A stretch of 56,942 nt of DNA. It comes from ZC4RG30 sp040508085. Lineage in GTDB: Bacteria; Pseudomonadota; Gammaproteobacteria; Steroidobacterales; Steroidobacteraceae. The notes under the pieces were generated by a model that worked only from the letters and a program-made list of their open reading frames with translations, did not search any database and was not told the origin of the DNA. The stretch lies in contig JBEVNO010000037.1 of assembly GCA_040508085.1 (NCBI GenBank), positions 1 through 56,942 on the forward strand. Reading direction: 5' to 3'. Both the position numbers and the translations under genes were made by a program. Shown piece by piece: positions 49,397 through 56,942 of the stretch (the first letter of the stretch is position 1; every line of letters starts with the position of its first letter).

Positions 49397-49873
49397 TCAT
49401 CCCGCGTCTGCGCAAACCCTCGTAACCCAGCGCTGTCCAACGGCGGTATGGGGCACGAGCAGTACCCGCCGCCCGGAGGCATCCACCTCGATCCGCACGC
49501 TGGCGTCGGCCGCAGGCAGCCCCGCGCCGCCGGCGCGGTCCGGCCACTCGACCAGCCACAGTCTGCTGTCGGGCAGGTAATCGCCCAGCCCCAGTGCGAG
49601 CAGCTCATCGGCACCGGCCAGTCGGTACAGATCCAGGTGCACGACGCGGCCACCCGGGGGCATGTATTCGCTGAGCAGTGCGTAGGTCGGGCTGCGCACC
49701 GGGCCGGTCTCGCCCAGTGCACGCAGCATGCCGCGCGCCAGCGTGGTCTTGCCGGCGCCCAGCTCGCCATGCAGGTGCAGCACCAGTGGCGCTGCACCTG
49801 CGGGCAGTGCGCGTGCCAGTTGCGCTGCGAAATCCAGCGTCGCAGCCTCGTCTGCCAGCAGCGTGCCCTTCAT
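49397..49873 (-). CDS. tsaE: tRNA threonylcarbamoyladenosine ATPase TsaE
   Basis: A 158-residue P-loop ATPase that works with TsaB and TsaD to make t6A37 in tRNA. Walker A is LHGELGAGKTTLARGML, and VRSPTYALLSEY, VVHLDLYRLAGADEL and LWLVEWPDRAG are diagnostic. Its ATG overlaps the nnrD stop by 4 nt, giving coupling. It is of normal length. Confidence 0.96.
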   Translation of the reverse strand: MKGTLLADEAATLDFAAQLARALPAGAAPLVLHLHGELGAGKTTLARGMLRALGETGPVRSPTYALLSEYMPPGGRVVHLDLYRLAGADELLALGLGDYLPDSRLWLVEWPDRAGGAGLPAADASVRIEVDASGRRVLLVPHTAVGQRWVTRVCADAG

Positions 49874-51354
49874 GGCAGCTGCGACAGGACGGCGCGCAGT
49901 TCCTGCGCCACTTCCAGTGCCAGCACGCCGCGCACGCCGGCGCGCGCGCAGCGGTCCCCGGCCACCGAGTGCGCATAAACCGCCGCGCCAGTGGCCTCGA
50001 AGGCACGGCGCGACTGGACCAGGATGCCGGCAACCGCGCCTGTGAGCACATCGCCCATGCCGGGCACGGACATGCCGGGATTGCCGCGGTCACACAGCCA
50101 CGGCACCTCGCCGTCGCAGCCGACCAGGCTGGCGGCGCCCTTCAGCACCACGGTGCCACCGCGCTGTTCGCACAGCTGCCGCAGCGCCGCCAGTCGATCG
50201 GCCTGTATCTCGGCAGTGGGGACACCCAGCAGCCGTGCCGCTTCGCCGGGATGCGGTGTCAGCACCCAGTCCTCGCAGCGCGCCGTGCCGTGGCCGGCGG
50301 CAATGAGTGTCAGCGCGTCGGCATCCACCACCAGTTGCTGGCCGGGGCGTCGGCCCGCAAACACGGCAGACAGCACGCCCTTTGCCCAGGCATCGCGCCC
50401 CAGGCCAGGACCTATCGCAACCACATCGGCTGCTGCCATCGCGGCGGCCACGTCACCGCCGTCTTGCAAGGCGTGGAACATGAGCTCCGGCCGCGGGCCA
50501 ATCACCGGTGTGAGATGTTCCGGCCTGCTGGCCACGGTGACCAGGCCCGCTCCCACACGCAATGCCGATTCGGCCGCCAGCCGCACCGCGCCCGGCATGC
50601 CCGCGCCACCGCCCACCACCAGCACACGGCCAAACTGCGACTTGTGGCTCTGCCGCGGCCGCAGCGGCAGCACCCGCTGCAGCGATTCATGCGTCAGGCG
50701 CCGCAGCGTGGGCCGCAGCGATGGCCCGCCTTCCAGCCGCAGCCCGTCGAACAGCACCTCGCCGGCATGCTCGGGGCCCTCGCCCACAAACAGGCCTTTC
50801 TTCAAGGCGATGAACGTCAGTGTCGCGGCAGCGCGCACCGCGGGCAGCGCGCTGCCATCGTCCGGATCGAGGCCCGAGGGCAGGTCGAGCGCGAGCACCG
50901 GCCTGCCGCAGGCATTGATGGCGAGGATGACCTGCGCCCAGTCATCACGCAGCGGCGCTCGCACCCCGATGCCCAGCAGCGCATCCACCACCACCGCCGC
51001 ATCCAGCAGCCGCGCCGCCGTGAAGGGCTGGATGGCAAGCCCCGCCGCCAGCAGGTCCGCATGGGCCAGGCGAGCTTCGCCGCGCAGGTCCGGCGCATCG
51101 CCAACCAGCATCACGTCGACTTCCAGACCGGCCTGCCGCAGCAGCCGCGCCAGCACCAGGCCGTCACCACCGTTGTTGCCGGGGCCTGCGACAACGGCAA
51201 TCCGCCGTGCCAGCGGCCAGCGCTGGCGCAATGCCGCAACCGCGGCCGCGCCGGCACGCTGCATCAGCGCGTAGCCCGGCGTGCCGCCGTTCACGGCGGC
51301 GCGTTCCAGCTCGCGCACCTGCGCCGCGTCAAAGATGCCGTCGGGGAGGCTCAT
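49870..51354 (-). CDS. nnrD: bifunctional NAD(P)HX epimerase/dehydratase
   Basis: A 494-residue repair enzyme for hydrated NADH and NADPH. The N-terminal epimerase (about 1-210) has VVAGPGNNGGDGLVLARLL and VDALLGIGVRAP. The C-terminal ADP-dependent dehydratase (about 225-490) has VVGGGAGMPGAVRLAAESAL, VLTPHPGEAARLLG and GNPGMSVPGMGDVLTG. The ATG at 51354 fits the family start; the longer frame would run into queG. It is divergent from queG across 25 nt and overlaps tsaE. A Glu-rich linker is absent. Confidence 0.95.
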   Translation of the reverse strand: MSLPDGIFDAAQVRELERAAVNGGTPGYALMQRAGAAAVAALRQRWPLARRIAVVAGPGNNGGDGLVLARLLRQAGLEVDVMLVGDAPDLRGEARLAHADLLAAGLAIQPFTAARLLDAAVVVDALLGIGVRAPLRDDWAQVILAINACGRPVLALDLPSGLDPDDGSALPAVRAAATLTFIALKKGLFVGEGPEHAGEVLFDGLRLEGGPSLRPTLRRLTHESLQRVLPLRPRQSHKSQFGRVLVVGGGAGMPGAVRLAAESALRVGAGLVTVASRPEHLTPVIGPRPELMFHALQDGGDVAAAMAAADVVAIGPGLGRDAWAKGVLSAVFAGRRPGQQLVVDADALTLIAAGHGTARCEDWVLTPHPGEAARLLGVPTAEIQADRLAALRQLCEQRGGTVVLKGAASLVGCDGEVPWLCDRGNPGMSVPGMGDVLTGAVAGILVQSRRAFEATGAAVYAHSVAGDRCARAGVRGVLALEVAQELRAVLSQLP

Positions 51355-51379
51355 GGTGCGGTGAGTATACTGGCGGGCC

Positions 51380-52447
51380 ATGACGCCACCGGTGACGCGC
51401 GAAGAACTGCTGGCCCTGGCGCGCGCCGCGGGCTTTGCCGCCGTGGGCGTGGCGGGCATCGATCTGCCCGAAGACGAGGCCCGTCTGGAAGCCTGGCTCG
51501 AGCAGGGCTGGCATGGCGAAATGGGCTACATGGCGCGGCACGGCACCCGCCGCAGCCGACCGGCCGAATTGATTCCCGGCACGCTGCGCGTGATCAGCGC
51601 GCGCATGGACTACTGGCCCGGCGAGGCCGCTGATGCCGGCGATGTGCTGCGCGATCCGCAGCGCGGCTACATCTCGCGCTATGCGCTGGGCAGGGACTAT
51701 CACAAGGTACTGCGGGCAGCTCTGGCACGCCTGGCCGACGCAGTCGCCGCGCGCTCTGCACACCGGTTCCGTGTGTTCGTGGATTCAGGCCCGGTGCTTG
51801 AGAAAGCGCTGGCGCGCAACGCGGGCCTGGGCTGGATCGGCAAGCACACCAACCTGATCGCGCGCGACGCGGGCTCGTACTTCTTCCTGGGCGAGATACT
51901 CACCGACCTGCCGCTGCCAGTCGATGCGCCAGCCAGTGCCCACTGTGGCAGCTGCAGCGCCTGCATGCCCGCCTGCCCCACCGGTGCGATTGTCGGCCCA
52001 CAGCAGCTGGATGCCCGGCGCTGCATCTCCTATCTCACCATCGAGCTGCGCGGCAGCATTCCCGAGGCACTGCGGCCGGCGATTGGCAACCGCATCTATG
52101 GCTGCGATGACTGCCAGCTGGTATGCCCGTGGAACAAGTTCGCCCAGGCCGCCGCGCATCCGGACTTCCGTGTCCGCCAAGGCATGGACGCGCCTCGCCT
52201 CACGGAACTCGCCTTGTGGACCCGCGCGGAATTCGAACAGCGCTTCGAGGGCAGCGCCATACGGCGCATCGGCTATGAGGCCTTCATCCGCAATGTGATG
52301 GTGGCGCTGGGTAATGGTCCTGCCACTGCGGCCGCCCGCAGCGCAGTGGAGCAGCGCTGCCGGGATGAATCCGCGTTGATAGCTGAACACGCGCGCTGGG
52401 CGCTGCGAAGGCTGGTGCCGCTCGCGGCCAGCACGCAGCCTGCCTGA
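51380..52447 (+). CDS. queG: epoxyqueuosine reductase
   Basis: A 355-residue enzyme that reduces epoxyqueuosine to queuosine in tRNA, using cobalamin and two 4Fe-4S clusters. Cluster motifs are HCGSCSACMPACPTGAI and GCDDCQLVCPWNKFA. The catalytic-domain segment with YHKVLRAAL and GWIGKHTNLIARDAGSYFFL matches the family. The ATG lies 25 nt from divergent nnrD; a TATACT at 51366-51371 may be its -10 element, giving a nearly leaderless transcript. It ends one base before the convergent panC stop. Confidence 0.96.
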   Translation: MTPPVTREELLALARAAGFAAVGVAGIDLPEDEARLEAWLEQGWHGEMGYMARHGTRRSRPAELIPGTLRVISARMDYWPGEAADAGDVLRDPQRGYISRYALGRDYHKVLRAALARLADAVAARSAHRFRVFVDSGPVLEKALARNAGLGWIGKHTNLIARDAGSYFFLGEILTDLPLPVDAPASAHCGSCSACMPACPTGAIVGPQQLDARRCISYLTIELRGSIPEALRPAIGNRIYGCDDCQLVCPWNKFAQAAAHPDFRVRQGMDAPRLTELALWTRAEFEQRFEGSAIRRIGYEAFIRNVMVALGNGPATAAARSAVEQRCRDESALIAEHARWALRRLVPLAASTQPA

Positions 52448-52448
52448 A

Positions 52449-53300
52449 TCAGCGCAGCGCCACGCGAAGGTTGTCGATCAGACGCGCGCGGCCCAGGCGC
52501 GCGGCGACCAGGACCACCAGTTCGCGGCTGTCGGCAGCTGGAGCCAGCAGCGTCGTGGCGTCCCGTATCTCCAGATAGTCCGGCTGCATCTGCGCGGCGC
52601 GCAACTCGGCCTGCCCCCACGCCACCAGCGCGGTGTAATCGCGCTCGCCGCCGTAGATGCGTTCAGCTGCGGTGCGCAGCGTCGCGTAGATGCGGGGCGC
52701 CAGCGCGCGCTCGCCTTCGGACAGGTAGCGGTTGCGTGAGCTCATCGCCAGCCCGTCCGGCGAGCGCACCGTGGGAGCACCAATGACCTCCACCGGAATC
52801 GCCAGGTCCGCCGTCATGCGTCGCACGATCGCCAGTTGCTGATAATCCTTCTCGCCAAACACCGCCACATCCGCCTGCACGATGCCGAACAGTTTGGCCA
52901 CGACGGTCGCCACCCCATCGAAATGTCCAGGGCGGTGCACGCCATCGAGTATTTCCGACAGCGGCCTCACGCTCACCCGCGTCGCGCTGTCGCGGCCCTC
53001 CGGGTAGATCTCATCGACACCGGGCAGGAACAGCAGGTCACAGCCTGCGTCTTCAAGCAGCCGCGCATCGTCTTCTGGCGTGCGCGGATAGCGTTCGAAA
53101 TCCTCGCCCGGTCCGAACTGCAGCGGGTTGACGAACACGCTGGCGATGACCCGGTCGGCGCGATAGCGCGCCGCTGACAACAGGCTCATGTGCCCGGCGT
53201 GCAGCGAACCCATCGTGGGCACGAAGCCGATGCGGTCGCCCGCCGCACGCCAGGCGCGCACCTGCGCGCGCACCTGCGCAATATCCGTTGCGGTGTCCAT
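52449..53300 (-). CDS. panC: pantothenate synthetase
   Basis: A 283-residue ligase joining pantoate and beta-alanine with ATP. The nucleotide-binding HIGH-like motif is FVPTMGSLHAGHMSLL; further blocks are FVNPLQFGPGEDFERYPR, VAVFGEKDYQQLAIVRRM and GLAMSSRNRYLS. The ATG overlaps the panB stop (TGATG), so panB and panC are coupled. Length is normal. Confidence 0.97.
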   Translation of the reverse strand: MDTATDIAQVRAQVRAWRAAGDRIGFVPTMGSLHAGHMSLLSAARYRADRVIASVFVNPLQFGPGEDFERYPRTPEDDARLLEDAGCDLLFLPGVDEIYPEGRDSATRVSVRPLSEILDGVHRPGHFDGVATVVAKLFGIVQADVAVFGEKDYQQLAIVRRMTADLAIPVEVIGAPTVRSPDGLAMSSRNRYLSEGERALAPRIYATLRTAAERIYGGERDYTALVAWGQAELRAAQMQPDYLEIRDATTLLAPAADSRELVVLVAARLGRARLIDNLRVALR

Positions 53301-54130
53301 CAGGAGAAGCAGTGCTCCGGACCGGGATACTCGCGCGATTTGACCGCCGCCACAAAGGCCCGCAGCCCCGCCAGCGGCGAATCATGTCCCTGCATGAAAT
53401 TGCGCACGAACTTCGGCTTGCGGCCAGAGGTGATGTCGAGCACATCGTAGATCACCTGGATCTGCCCATCGACATGCGGCCCCGCGCCGATGCCGATCAC
53501 CGGCACGGACAGCGCCTGGGTCACCGCTGCACCCACCTCGTTGGGCACGCATTCGAGCAGCACGATGTCGGCCCCCGCAGCTTCCAGATCCTTCGCTTCC
53601 TGCAGGATGCGCGCCGCGGCATCGTGCTGGCGGCCCTGCACGCGGAAGCCGCCGGTCTTGTGCACCGATTGCGGCCGCAGCCCCAGGTGGGCGCACACCG
53701 GGATATCGTGACTGGTCAGGAACTCGACGATGCGCACCTGCTCGGCGCCGCTTTCCAGCTTCACCATGCGGGCACCACCCTCCTGCATCAGCCGTACGGA
53801 GTTGGCCAGCGCCTGCTCGTTCGAGGCATAGCTCATGAAAGGCAGGTCGGCAATGAAGAACGGCCGGTGCACGCCGCGCGACACCGCACGCGTGTGGTAC
53901 ACCATGTCGTCCATGGTGACCGGCACGGTGGTGTCATGGCCCTGGATCACCATTCCCAGCGAATCCCCCACCAGCACGATGTCCGCGTCAGCTTCATCCA
54001 CGAGCACGCCAAAGCTTGCGTCATAGCAGGTCAGCGCCGCGATGGGCACATGCTCGGCGCGCATTCTGGCAAGCGTGCTCAGCGTGACCGGCGCCCGGGC
54101 TGAATCGCGCAACTGCAGCTGGGTGTACAT
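53300..54130 (-). CDS. panB: 3-methyl-2-oxobutanoate hydroxymethyltransferase
   Basis: A 276-residue enzyme making ketopantoate from ketoisovalerate. The Mg-binding and substrate region is ALTCYDASFGVLVDEADAD, then VLVGDSLGMVIQGHDTT, the metal Glu in VKLESG, HLGLRPQSVH and GIGAGPHVDGQIQVIYDVL. Its length is typical. It is coupled to panC, and the deoxynucleoside kinase gene is just upstream. Confidence 0.97.
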   Translation of the reverse strand: MYTQLQLRDSARAPVTLSTLARMRAEHVPIAALTCYDASFGVLVDEADADIVLVGDSLGMVIQGHDTTVPVTMDDMVYHTRAVSRGVHRPFFIADLPFMSYASNEQALANSVRLMQEGGARMVKLESGAEQVRIVEFLTSHDIPVCAHLGLRPQSVHKTGGFRVQGRQHDAAARILQEAKDLEAAGADIVLLECVPNEVGAAVTQALSVPVIGIGAGPHVDGQIQVIYDVLDITSGRKPKFVRNFMQGHDSPLAGLRAFVAAVKSREYPGPEHCFS

Positions 54131-54784
54131 CTATAACCCCTTGTGACGCAGCGGATTGTAGTAGAGCCGGCCACGGACCGTACGCCCTATCTCCGCCAGC
54201 AGCTCCTCGTAATCCGCCTCGTTGTTGACGAGGTCGATGCTGGCCGCATTCATGATCAGCAGCGGGCTTTGATCGTAGGCGTGGAAGAAACGCGCGTAGG
54301 CCTCGTTCAGCCGCGTCAGGTAGGTGGTGTTGATCAGGCTCTCATGCGCCACGCCGCGGCGGGCAATGCGGGCCATCAGGATATCCACCGGCGCCTGCAG
54401 GTAGATCACCAGGTCCGGTCGTGGCGCATCGATGGCCAGCCGCTCGTGCACCTGTTGATACAGGCCATATTCCTCGTCGTCGAGCGTCATGCGGGCGAAC
54501 AGGTCGTCCTTGGCCAGCAGGTAATCCGCCACGCGCACACTGCCGAACATGTCCGCCTGCTGCAGCTGAGCCTGCTGCTGTGCGCGCTGGAACAGGAAAA
54601 AGAGCTGTGCCGGCAAGGCGCCAACGCGCGGGTTGCGATAGAAACGCTCGAGAAACGGATTCTCCTCCGCCTGTTCGAGCACCAGCTGGGCGTTGAGTGT
54701 AGTGGCGAGGCGCCGGGCCAGGCTGGTCTTGCCGACGCCGATTGGTCCTTCCACGGCGATATACCGGTGGGTGATGCCGGTCAT
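54131..54784 (-). CDS. deoxynucleoside kinase family protein
   Basis: A 217-residue kinase of the deoxyadenosine/deoxyguanosine kinase group. P-loop YIAVEGPIGVGKTSLARRLA, substrate-site QLFFLFQRAQQQAQ, catalytic-region segment DYLLAKDDLFARMTLDDEE, and a lid with ARIARRGVAHE. It phosphorylates deoxynucleosides in salvage. It sits between folK and panB, overlapping folK by 4 nt, as in several gammaproteobacteria; its direct link to pantothenate synthesis is not known. Confidence 0.88.
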   Translation of the reverse strand: MTGITHRYIAVEGPIGVGKTSLARRLATTLNAQLVLEQAEENPFLERFYRNPRVGALPAQLFFLFQRAQQQAQLQQADMFGSVRVADYLLAKDDLFARMTLDDEEYGLYQQVHERLAIDAPRPDLVIYLQAPVDILMARIARRGVAHESLINTTYLTRLNEAYARFFHAYDQSPLLIMNAASIDLVNNEADYEELLAEIGRTVRGRLYYNPLRHKGL

Positions 54785-55275
54785 GCGTCCATCACCTCTG
54801 CGATGCCGGTATCCGGCAATGCGCGCAGCAGCAATTCCACGCGGCCGGCACCGGGCACATCCAGTGTGGGAGCCACATCCGCCAGCGGCGCCAGCACGAA
54901 GCCGCGCTGCGCGATGCCTGGATGCGGCACGGTCAGGTCGGGGGTGTCGATGAGTTCGGCGCCGTATACCAGCAGGTCCAGATCCAGGGTACGCGGGCCC
55001 CAGCGTTCGCTGCGCACCCGGCCCGCGGCCGCTTCCAGCCCGCGGATGGCATCGAGCAGCGCCGCCGCCGGCAAGCGCGTCAGCAGGCCGGCCACGGCAT
55101 TGATGAAATCGCCCTGCTCTACCGGCCCGAACGGGCGGGTGCGGTACAGACGCGAGCGGGCCACCAGCTGGGTCTGCGGCAGGCCGGCCAGCGCCTGGAA
55201 AGCCGCGCGCACGCGGCCCGGCGAATCACCCAGATTGCTGCCGACGCCGATATACGCCGGCACCCAGAGGCCCAT
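54781..55275 (-). CDS. folK: hydroxymethyldihydropterin pyrophosphokinase
   Basis: A 164-residue folate enzyme that transfers pyrophosphate from ATP to 6-hydroxymethyldihydropterin. The motifs AYIGVGSNLGDSPGRVRAAF, PFGPVEQGDFINAVAGL, RWGPRTLDLDLLVYG and LTVPHPGIAQRGFVLAPLAD are all present and in order. The stop overlaps the deoxynucleoside kinase start by 4 nt. The start lies 3 nt after the pcnB stop, so translation of the block is linked. Confidence 0.96.
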   Translation of the reverse strand: MGLWVPAYIGVGSNLGDSPGRVRAAFQALAGLPQTQLVARSRLYRTRPFGPVEQGDFINAVAGLLTRLPAAALLDAIRGLEAAAGRVRSERWGPRTLDLDLLVYGAELIDTPDLTVPHPGIAQRGFVLAPLADVAPTLDVPGAGRVELLLRALPDTGIAEVMDA

Positions 55276-55278
55276 CTC

Positions 55279-56766
55279 TCAGGAATCCGAAGAACGCCGC
55301 CGCCGCCGCCGCCCGCGACGCGGACGGCCGCCCTCGCCTTCACTGCTATCGCCCGCGCCGCGATGGCCGCGCGCCGCCTCCAGCGCCAGCGCCATCTCCT
55401 GGCGTTGCGCCGGGGACGCGGACTGCAGGGCTGTCCACCACTGCACCAGCTCCGGCTGCGACATGCCCACCTGGGCCCGCAGCAGCAGCAGGTCATAAGC
55501 GGCGCGGAAACGTGGTTGTTCGATCAGGCGCAGCACGCGGCGGCTGCGCGGCTGCTCCAGCTGCGGCTGCATGGCGAACATGTCACGCACGCCCAGCGAA
55601 AAACGCTTCGGAATGGTGACGCGCTGCTGGGCTTCGCGCAGGGCGTGGTCGCAGGCATCGAGAATGGTGCCCACATCGCCCCATTTGTCCTGCGGCTGGC
55701 TCTCGATATAGGCGGCGATCGGCCCGTACAGCAGCAGCGTGAACAGGAAGGTCGGTGTCACCGACTTGCCGGCGCGCACGCGATCATCCGTATTGGCGAG
55801 GCCCGCAACCAGCAGCTGCTCCACCAGGCTGCCAGGATGCGCGCGCAGATAGCGGTCGATCGCCGGGTACAGCACCTGCAGCAGGCCGCGCCGGCGCAGC
55901 ACCTCCAGCGACTTCACGCCGTGCCCGGTCAGGAACAGCTTCAGGGTCTCATCGAACAGTCGCGCCGCTGGCACCTCGGTGAGCAGGTGGCGCAGTTCAT
56001 CGACCGGGGCCTCGGTGGCCGGATCCAGCGTGAACCCCAGCTTGGCTTCGAAGCGCGCTGCACGCAGCATGCGCACCGGGTCTTCGCGGTAGCGCTGCAC
56101 CGGGTCGCCGATCAACTTCAGGCGCCGCGCCTGGATGTCCTCCACCGCGCCGACGTAATCCCACAGCGAGAAGTCGTCGATGTTGTAGTAGAGGCCGTTG
56201 CAGCCGAAGTCGCGCCGCCACACGTCCTGATCAATGGTGCCGTAGCTGTTGTCACGCAGGATGCGGCCCTGGTCATCGGTGACGCGGTCGCCCGAATCAT
56301 CGTCCCGATGCGCCTCGCGCTCGCGCTCCTCATCGAAGTCGGCCTCGATTTCCGGATCGTCCTCGCTGGCACCGACTTCCAGCAGGATGTCAGGATCCTC
56401 TTCGGTCTCGGTGCCAGGCAGCGGCGCGCTGGCGGCGCGGAAGGTTGCTACTTCGATGATGTCGTGGCCGAAGAACACATGGGCCAGTCGGAAGCGCCGG
56501 CCGATCAGACGGCAGTTGCGGAACAGGCGTTTCACCTCTTCCGGCCGCGCGCTGGTCGCGACGTCGAAATCCTTGGGCTCCACGCCGAGCATCAGGTCGC
56601 GCAGGCAACCACCCACCAGGAAGGATTGGTAACCGCCCTCGCGCAAGCGGTACAGCACGCGCAGTGCATTCGGCGAAATATTGCGCCGGGAGATCGAGTG
56701 CTCGGCGCGCGGGATGATGCGCGGCAGGCCTGACGGCGGGGTGCCGGCGTCGGAATCAGGGTTCAA
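55279..56766 (-). CDS. pcnB: poly(A) polymerase I, with enlarged acidic insertion
   Basis: A 495-residue class II nucleotidyltransferase that adds poly(A) tails marking RNA for decay. The active site is FLVGGCLRDLMLGVEPKDFDV (Asp pair), then RRFRLAHVFFGHDIIEVATF, WRRDFGCNGLYYNIDD and the RNA-binding domains, with VRMLRAARFEAKLGF. An acidic stretch of about 45 residues (about 122-165; EDPDILLEV, then DPEIEADFDEERERE) lies where Escherichia coli has a short loop. The basic tail GRPRRGRRRRRRSSDS is typical. It is first in the pcnB-folK-dgk-panB-panC run. Confidence 0.95.
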   Translation of the reverse strand: MNPDSDAGTPPSGLPRIIPRAEHSISRRNISPNALRVLYRLREGGYQSFLVGGCLRDLMLGVEPKDFDVATSARPEEVKRLFRNCRLIGRRFRLAHVFFGHDIIEVATFRAASAPLPGTETEEDPDILLEVGASEDDPEIEADFDEEREREAHRDDDSGDRVTDDQGRILRDNSYGTIDQDVWRRDFGCNGLYYNIDDFSLWDYVGAVEDIQARRLKLIGDPVQRYREDPVRMLRAARFEAKLGFTLDPATEAPVDELRHLLTEVPAARLFDETLKLFLTGHGVKSLEVLRRRGLLQVLYPAIDRYLRAHPGSLVEQLLVAGLANTDDRVRAGKSVTPTFLFTLLLYGPIAAYIESQPQDKWGDVGTILDACDHALREAQQRVTIPKRFSLGVRDMFAMQPQLEQPRSRRVLRLIEQPRFRAAYDLLLLRAQVGMSQPELVQWWTALQSASPAQRQEMALALEAARGHRGAGDSSEGEGGRPRRGRRRRRRSSDS

Positions 56767-56793
56767 AGCGGGTTTTCCGTTCCCTTTTGGGGC

Positions 56794-56821
56794 TTGAGGA
56801 TGGGGTCAAGCCGCCTATAAT
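56794..56821 (+). promoter_or_regulatory. sigma-70-type promoter for tRNA-Glu
   Basis: TTGAGG at 56794-56799 and a perfect TATAAT at 56816-56821 are separated by 16 nt and lie about 48 nt before the tRNA. The GC-rich bases just after the -10 (ACCGCGCC) resemble the discriminator of stringently controlled stable-RNA promoters. Confidence 0.65.
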
Positions 56822-56868
56822 ACCGCGCCTTGCAGTTACCGCCCGCGGTAGCCTGACTGCCGGCCCTC

Positions 56869-56942
56869 GCTCCCTTCGTCTAGAGGCCCAGGACATAGCC
56901 CTCTCAAGGCTAGTACACCGGTTCGAATCCGGTAGGGAGCGC
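56869..56942 (+). tRNA. tRNA-Glu (anticodon CTC), 3' end at window edge
   Basis: The acceptor arms GCTCCCT and AGGGAGC pair. The anticodon stem TAGCC/GGCTA carries the loop CTCTCAA with anticodon CTC at 56903-56905. The T arm is CCGGTTCGAATCCGG. The discriminator is G56941 and the CCA, if encoded, is cut by the window end. A sigma-70-like promoter lies upstream. Confidence 0.95.

Noticed and set aside
49341..49559. N-terminal extension of the wall amidase
   Set aside because: It overlaps tsaE and places the clear signal peptide inside the protein; the ATG at 49340 is better.
1..56942. CRISPR arrays, transposases, integrases, attachment sites, phage genes
   Set aside because: No regularly spaced repeats, transposase motifs or integrase motifs were seen; the tRNA at the right edge shows no visible duplicate of its 3' end within the window.

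Overview
The window is high-GC DNA from a gammaproteobacterium. Two housekeeping blocks fix this. The first, on the minus strand, is nnrD-tsaE-amiC-mutL-miaA-hfq-hflX-hflK-hflC-DUF2065-purA, with queG divergent, which is the classic gammaproteobacterial order. The second is pcnB-folK-deoxynucleoside kinase-panB-panC, followed by a tRNA-Glu(CUC) at the right edge. The many exported proteins, the TonB-dependent receptor with a lipoprotein partner and the codon use suggest a Steroidobacterales/Xanthomonadales-like lineage; that placement is inference.

Region by region: 1-3450 is an accessory edge. It holds the end of an acylneuraminate-type cytidylyltransferase, a broken lipid A-type acyltransferase fused to a decayed TonB-receptor fragment, a LysE-family exporter, a LuxR-type regulator with a degenerate receiver, and an unknown protein. 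3620-6959 is a three-gene operon for a molybdenum hydroxylase of the isoquinoline 1-oxidoreductase type with its own dihaem cytochrome. 6926-13371 (minus) is a tightly coupled operon of a GT2 polysaccharide synthase, an HlyD/Alg44-like membrane fusion protein and a GH81 endo-beta-1,3-glucanase. It reads as a synthase/exporter/hydrolase set for a beta-1,3-glucan-like exopolysaccharide, preceded by a structured leader. 13802-23668 is a stress and storage-carbohydrate region: DUF4142 protein, an AlkB-family dioxygenase with a LexA-like box in front, a SemiSWEET-like protein, a DUF2934 protein, glgX-treZ-flavin oxidoreductase and convergent treY, that is, trehalose from glycogen.

23926-34002 holds a PilZ-like protein, a bestrophin-like channel, an exported amidase, a NarL-type two-component pair, and, divergent from it, four exported SnoaL/NTF2-fold genes. 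The last three of these carry one, two and three copies of the same unusual SnoaL_4-plus-tail unit. Facing them on the minus strand are a lipoprotein with a probable beta-helix, a TonB-dependent receptor and a carotenoid-cleavage/lignostilbene-type dioxygenase. Together they look like a surface capture and oxidation module for a hydrophobic or aromatic compound, sensed by the kinase; this is inference.

40110-56942 is housekeeping: purine synthesis, FtsH regulation, RNA chaperone, tRNA modification, mismatch repair, wall amidase, NAD(P)HX repair, queuosine, pantothenate, folate and polyadenylation.

The two most promising undescribed systems are the GT2-HlyD-GH81 operon with its leader hairpin and non-canonical QxxRW motif, and the 1-2-3 SnoaL domain ladder with its conserved tail.
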